Assembly: GCA_964415865.1 (NCBI GenBank)
Contig: CAYQBY010000040.1
Span: forward strand, 1-11,071
Reading direction: 5' to 3'
Length of the DNA stretch: 11,071 nt
Source of the DNA: Thiopontia sp964415865
GTDB taxonomy: Bacteria > Pseudomonadota > Gammaproteobacteria > GCF-002020875
Of this stretch, positions 8,136 to 11,071 are shown piece after piece. A program made the position numbers and the translations under genes. The notes under the pieces are model-generated. The model was not told the origin of the DNA. It searched no databases and saw only the letters and a list, made by a program, of their open reading frames with translations. The first letter of the stretch is position 1. Each line of letters opens with the position of its first letter.

Positions 8136-8229
8136 GTCTGTGTAAAATTGCCTGACTACAGGTTCTGTTGAAAGACTGGATAATATCAGAATAAAAACAG
8201 AATGATTGGATAGCATACGAGGATTTGTG
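8136..8229. promoter_or_regulatory. Divergent promoter region between the ABC operon and fabI
   Basis: This 94-bp spacer separates two divergent transcripts. On the minus strand TGATATTAT (8188 down to 8180) fits an extended -10 box (TG, one base, then TATTAT) and would start the ABC mRNA about 38 bases before its ATG. On the plus strand GATAAT (8179-8184) lies on the same bases and could serve fabI, although no good -35 precedes it. Both calls are by eye and weak; that a promoter pair lies here is a safe inference from the gene layout. Confidence 0.4.
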
Positions 8230-9030
8230 ATGGGATTTATGCAGGGTAAAAAGGCGCTGGTTGTTGGTGTAGCCAGTAACCGTTCAATTGCCTGGGGTAT
8301 TGCAAAAGCAATGCACCGTGAAGGAGCCGAGATTGCCCTCACTTATCAGGGGGAAAAGCTACAGGGGCGAGCTGAAAAATTTGCCGCCGAACTGGGTAGT
8401 GATATTGCCATCCCTTGTGATGTCTCCAGTGACGATGAGATCAGAAAGACATTCGAAACCCTGGCCACCCATTGGGATGGGTTGGACTGTCTGGTGCACT
8501 CGGTTGCCTTCTCTCCCAAGGGAGAGCTGGATGGCCGTTTTATTGATTCAGTCACCCGCAATGGTTCCAATGTTGCCCATGACATCAGCTCATACAGCTT
8601 TGCTGCACTCGGCCGTGAGGCCCTGCCGATGATGGAGGGACGCAATGGCTCAATGTTGACTCTGAGTTATCTTGGAGCGGTACGTTCCATCCCTCACTAC
8701 AATGTCATGGGGCTAGCCAAGGCGAGTCTGGAGGCTGCTGTACGTGCCATGGCTGCCGACCTTGGACCTGATGGCATCCGTGTGAACGGTCTATCTGCAG
8801 GCCCAGTCAAGACCCTGGCTGCAAAAGGGATCGGCGACTTCAATCTGCTACTGGATTACTCCGAAAAGAACTCACCACTACGCCGCAATGTCACCATTGA
8901 TGAAATAGGTAATGTTGGCGCCTTTCTCTGTTCAGACCTGGCCTCTGGAATGACTGGTGAGATCACCTATGTTGATGGTGGCTACAACACCACCGGAATG
9001 GCAACTTACGGGGTCAGAAAAGAGGGCTAA
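8230..9030 (+). CDS. fabI: Enoyl-[acyl-carrier-protein] reductase (NADH), FabI
   Basis: A 266-residue cytosolic enzyme that reduces trans-2-enoyl-ACP with NAD(P)H, the last step of each fatty acid elongation cycle. It belongs to the short-chain dehydrogenase superfamily and aligns closely with E. coli FabI (262 residues). The cofactor site is G-V-A-S-N-R-S-I-A-W-G-I-A (13-25). The catalytic pair is Tyr157 and Lys164 (Tyr156/Lys163 in E. coli), with the extra conserved Tyr147 in L-S-Y-L-G-A. Residue 93 is Ala where E. coli has Gly93. The ATG at 8230 is chosen because GAGG lies seven bases upstream and the protein then begins M-G-F as in E. coli; a TTG at 8206 would put that site inside the gene. 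The gene is divergent from the ABC operon and its TAA overlaps the convergent ppiD stop. Confidence 0.97.
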   Translation: MGFMQGKKALVVGVASNRSIAWGIAKAMHREGAEIALTYQGEKLQGRAEKFAAELGSDIAIPCDVSSDDEIRKTFETLATHWDGLDCLVHSVAFSPKGELDGRFIDSVTRNGSNVAHDISSYSFAALGREALPMMEGRNGSMLTLSYLGAVRSIPHYNVMGLAKASLEAAVRAMAADLGPDGIRVNGLSAGPVKTLAAKGIGDFNLLLDYSEKNSPLRRNVTIDEIGNVGAFLCSDLASGMTGEITYVDGGYNTTGMATYGVRKEG

Positions 9031-10946
9031 TTTAGCTGCTCCTCATACACCATAATCTCAGCCTGGTTACGCAGGCTGGCAATATAGCTCTGATAGTGAC
9101 TTTTCACATTACGGTCTGCCAACTCACGGCGCAAGGTCTCCACCCTCTTCTCATCCATGGCATCTAGATTTCCCTCCTCTACAGCCAGAAGCTCAATCAG
9201 AACATAGCCGCCACTACGCAACTCTGTTCCAGCATATCTCTTCTGCCCTGCTAAAGGTTTTATCTGAAAGGCCCGTGCTATAACCTCTGGAGATAGGGCC
9301 TTGTCTGCTCTATCAATCTGTTCAACATCACTCCACTGCAGAGCTACGTTTTCTGCAGCTGCATCCGTACCAAGCTCACCGCTCTGGATTTGATCAAGCA
9401 GCGCCATACCGTTGCTCTTTGCAGTAACCCTGGCGCGCTGCTCCAGGATTGCCTCAACCACCTCACCACGTACACTCTCGAGAGGTTTTCTTGTTGCCGG
9501 ACGGTGCTCACGCACTCTGACAACTACCATATGGTCTTCTGCCAGCTCAATTGGATCACTATTTTTTCCTTCCGCCAGAACCATATCGGAAAATGCCGCT
9601 TTTATAACCCCTGGGTTGGTAGCAATTCCACCTGTTGCCCCCTGTCGGCTGAACAACTCACTCTGTTTTACCACCAGTCCAGCTGCCTCTGCAGCATTTT
9701 CCAGAGAGTCTGGCTGCTCATAAGCAATATTGGCAATAGTCTCTGCATACTCAAAAAAGAGATCCTCACCTGCCTGACGTTTCAGATCAGCACTAAGCTC
9801 ACCACGCACCGCCTCATATGGACGAATCTCTTCTGCCTGAATCTCATCCAGACGAATCAGATGAAAACCAAATGGGGTACGAACTGGCTCCGAGACCTCT
9901 CCTACCTGCATGGAGAATACCGCCTCATCAAACTCCGGTACCATCACTCCGCGAGGGAAGAAATCGAGATCTCCCCCTACAGTTGCAGAGCCTGGATCAT
10001 CTGAATACAGCGCAGCCATAGTCTCAAAGGACTCTCCTGCAGCCAGCTTGCCCAACACCTCATCCAGGCGTGCCTGGGCTGCTGTGGTGGCATCATCATC
10101 CGCCCCCTCTGCCAACTCAATCAGGATATGACGTGCATTGCGCTCCTCCTCTGCAAGCAGACTATCCTTGCGCTCCTCATAAAGTTTCTGCAGAGCATCC
10201 TCATCAACCGGAACATCTCTGGCAAGCTCTGCTACAGAGAGCTCAATATAATCGATACTAACCTGCTCAGGAATCTCATAGGCGACTGAGTTGAGCTCGT
10301 ACTGTGCTGCAATCTCCTCATCTCCAACATCCTTGCTCTCAATTCGTTCAACAGTTGCAGGAATGGTAAGCAGGCGCAATGAACGCTTTTGCTCCTGCAG
10401 ACGAACCGCCTCACGCAATTCATTATCAGTCACAAATGAGGCCTGACGAAAGCCGGTAAGAAGCTGAGATTGCATCAAGTCAGCACGTAATCCACTCTCA
10501 AAAAATGGCTGGCTCATCCCCTGTGAGGAGAGAACCTGTTTGTATACCTCTTGACTGAACTTGCCATCATGCTGAAAAGCCTCTGTACGCTGCAGCTGCC
10601 AAAATAGCAGTTCGTCACTAATCCGGAAACCGTCACTATCCACTGCCTGATTCAACAGGTCATTTTCGATCATCGCATCCAGTACCGCACGACGCATACG
10701 CGGATCTTCCAGCATCTCTGGACGGTAATTAGCCCCTAGCAGCTGACGCATTCTCTGACGTTGCTGTTGCAATGAGCGTTGATACTCATTCAGACTTATC
10801 TCTGTTCCATTGACCTCTGCAACAACAGCACTTGAGCCTCCCTCAAAATATGAGTTGATCCCCCATAATGCAAACGGGACTATCAACAGCCCAACGATAA
10901 CCCAGGCAATCCAACTCTGTGCCTGATCGTGAATACTCTGCAACAT
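9027..10946 (-). CDS. ppiD: Membrane-anchored periplasmic chaperone/peptidyl-prolyl isomerase, PpiD
   Basis: A 639-residue protein (E. coli PpiD is 623), anchored in the inner membrane with its bulk in the periplasm, where PpiD acts near the SecYEG translocon on emerging outer-membrane and periplasmic proteins. The order is a short cytoplasmic N-terminus, one helix (about 12-30), a SurA-like N-terminal chaperone domain (about 36-190), a parvulin domain (about 269-368), and a C-terminal helical region. The parvulin domain has the residues usual in active members: His273 in A-R-H-I-L, Asp316 in Y-S-D-D, Met335, Phe339, and His362 in F-G-F-H-L-I. E. coli PpiD lacks several of these. The ATG at 10946 is supported by AGGAAG six bases upstream. 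The gene starts 30 bases after the terminator of the tRNA-Asp gene, so it needs its own promoter or read-through. Its TAG (9027-9029) overlaps the fabI stop. Confidence 0.95.
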   Translation of the reverse strand: MLQSIHDQAQSWIAWVIVGLLIVPFALWGINSYFEGGSSAVVAEVNGTEISLNEYQRSLQQQRQRMRQLLGANYRPEMLEDPRMRRAVLDAMIENDLLNQAVDSDGFRISDELLFWQLQRTEAFQHDGKFSQEVYKQVLSSQGMSQPFFESGLRADLMQSQLLTGFRQASFVTDNELREAVRLQEQKRSLRLLTIPATVERIESKDVGDEEIAAQYELNSVAYEIPEQVSIDYIELSVAELARDVPVDEDALQKLYEERKDSLLAEEERNARHILIELAEGADDDATTAAQARLDEVLGKLAAGESFETMAALYSDDPGSATVGGDLDFFPRGVMVPEFDEAVFSMQVGEVSEPVRTPFGFHLIRLDEIQAEEIRPYEAVRGELSADLKRQAGEDLFFEYAETIANIAYEQPDSLENAAEAAGLVVKQSELFSRQGATGGIATNPGVIKAAFSDMVLAEGKNSDPIELAEDHMVVVRVREHRPATRKPLESVRGEVVEAILEQRARVTAKSNGMALLDQIQSGELGTDAAAENVALQWSDVEQIDRADKALSPEVIARAFQIKPLAGQKRYAGTELRSGGYVLIELLAVEEGNLDAMDEKRVETLRRELADRNVKSHYQSYIASLRNQAEIMVYEEQLN

Positions 10947-10975
10947 GTTCTACTTCCTTCCTCTAAATAACCTAT

Positions 10976-11010
10976 AAAAAAAGGGCGCACCTGATATCAG
11001 GCACGCCCTT
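10976..11010 (-). terminator. Intrinsic terminator of the tRNA-Asp transcript
   Basis: Read on the minus strand, arms AAGGGCG and CGCCCTT enclose a further palindrome CCTGATATCAGG, joined by two G-U pairs, giving a stem of about 14 pairs. A run of seven T follows directly (the A run at 10976-10982 on the plus strand; its last two bases also belong to the stem). It lies six bases beyond the tRNA-Asp 3' end (11017) and 30 bases before the ppiD start. The opposite strand has no T-tract, so it acts in one direction. Confidence 0.9.
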
Positions 11011-11016
11011 GATAAG

Positions 11017-11071
11017 TGGCGGAGCGGACGGGACTCGAACCCGCGACCCCCGGCGTGACAGGCCGGTATTC
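11017..11071 (-). tRNA. tRNA-Asp (GTC), 5' end outside the window
   Basis: The last 55 bases, read on the minus strand, match the 3' three quarters of bacterial tRNA-Asp. They show the anticodon loop C-T-G-T-C-A-C with anticodon GTC at 11059-11057, the T-arm with GGTTCGAGTCCC, the acceptor strand and an encoded CCA (11019-11017). About 22 bases of the 5' part (D-arm and acceptor strand) are cut by the window edge. From memory, in pseudomonads a tRNA-Val/tRNA-Asp pair sits next to ppiD, so a tRNA-Val may follow just outside. Confidence 0.97.

Noticed and set aside
8206..8229. Eight-residue N-terminal extension of FabI from TTG 8206
   Set aside because: The GAGG ribosome site lies inside this stretch, and FabI proteins begin M-G-F as seen from the ATG at 8230.
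8136..8342. Longer binding-protein frame starting at GTG 8342
   Set aside because: The extra 69 residues overlap fabI by 113 bases on the opposite strand, would bury the signal peptide at residues 70-96, and have no ribosome site. The start at 8135 gives a proper signal peptide.
10983..11010. Terminator hairpin acting on the plus strand
   Set aside because: The bases after the stem on the plus strand (GATAAG) form no T-tract, so only the minus-strand direction is supported.
1..11071. CRISPR arrays, insertion sequences, prophage genes or toxin-antitoxin pairs
   Set aside because: No repeat-spacer pattern, transposase, integrase or small two-gene toxin module was seen. The tRNA at the right edge shows no adjacent integrase within the window.

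Overview
This window looks like a chromosomal segment of a gammaproteobacterium, read with moderate confidence. The FabI and PpiD proteins resemble gammaproteobacterial versions. The order tRNA-Asp, ppiD, fabI, peptide-type ABC transporter is, from memory, the same as around ppiD/fabI in Pseudomonas. Base composition is roughly balanced, coding density is very high, and no mobile elements, CRISPR arrays or phage genes are visible. The genus cannot be fixed from the sequence alone.

Layout, left to right. Positions 1-87 are noncoding and AT-rich with an inverted repeat. A small lipoprotein gene of unknown function (88-795, minus) is divergent from a glutathione-S-transferase/SspA-like gene (851-1510, plus), with only 55 bp between them. 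The GST gene converges on, and overlaps by four bases, a minus-strand operon of four tightly coupled genes for a peptide/opine-type ABC importer. In transcription order these are a substrate-binding protein (about 8135 to 5946), an inner-membrane permease of DppB/YejB type (5953-4976), a second permease of DppC/YejE type with a long extra N-terminal part (4976-3540), and a double ATPase (3540-1507). fabI (enoyl-ACP reductase, 8230-9030, plus) is divergent from this operon across a ~94 bp spacer. It converges on ppiD (10946-9027, minus), again with a four-base overlap. At the right edge an intrinsic terminator (10976-11010) follows a tRNA-Asp(GTC) gene on the minus strand, cut by the window end.

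How the parts fit. The ABC operon encodes a complete importer whose reading frames overlap by 1 to 8 bases, so translation is probably coupled. Its architecture departs from the textbook Dpp/Opp system. The binding protein has a signal peptide and also a C-terminal membrane helix. One permease carries about 230 extra N-terminal residues. Both ATPase halves end in the same four-cysteine pattern. FabI (fatty acid elongation) and PpiD (periplasmic chaperone) are housekeeping functions. The lipoprotein and GST genes have no clear link to the rest. I see no convincing new defence or mobile system here. The most unusual thing is the architecture of the ABC importer.
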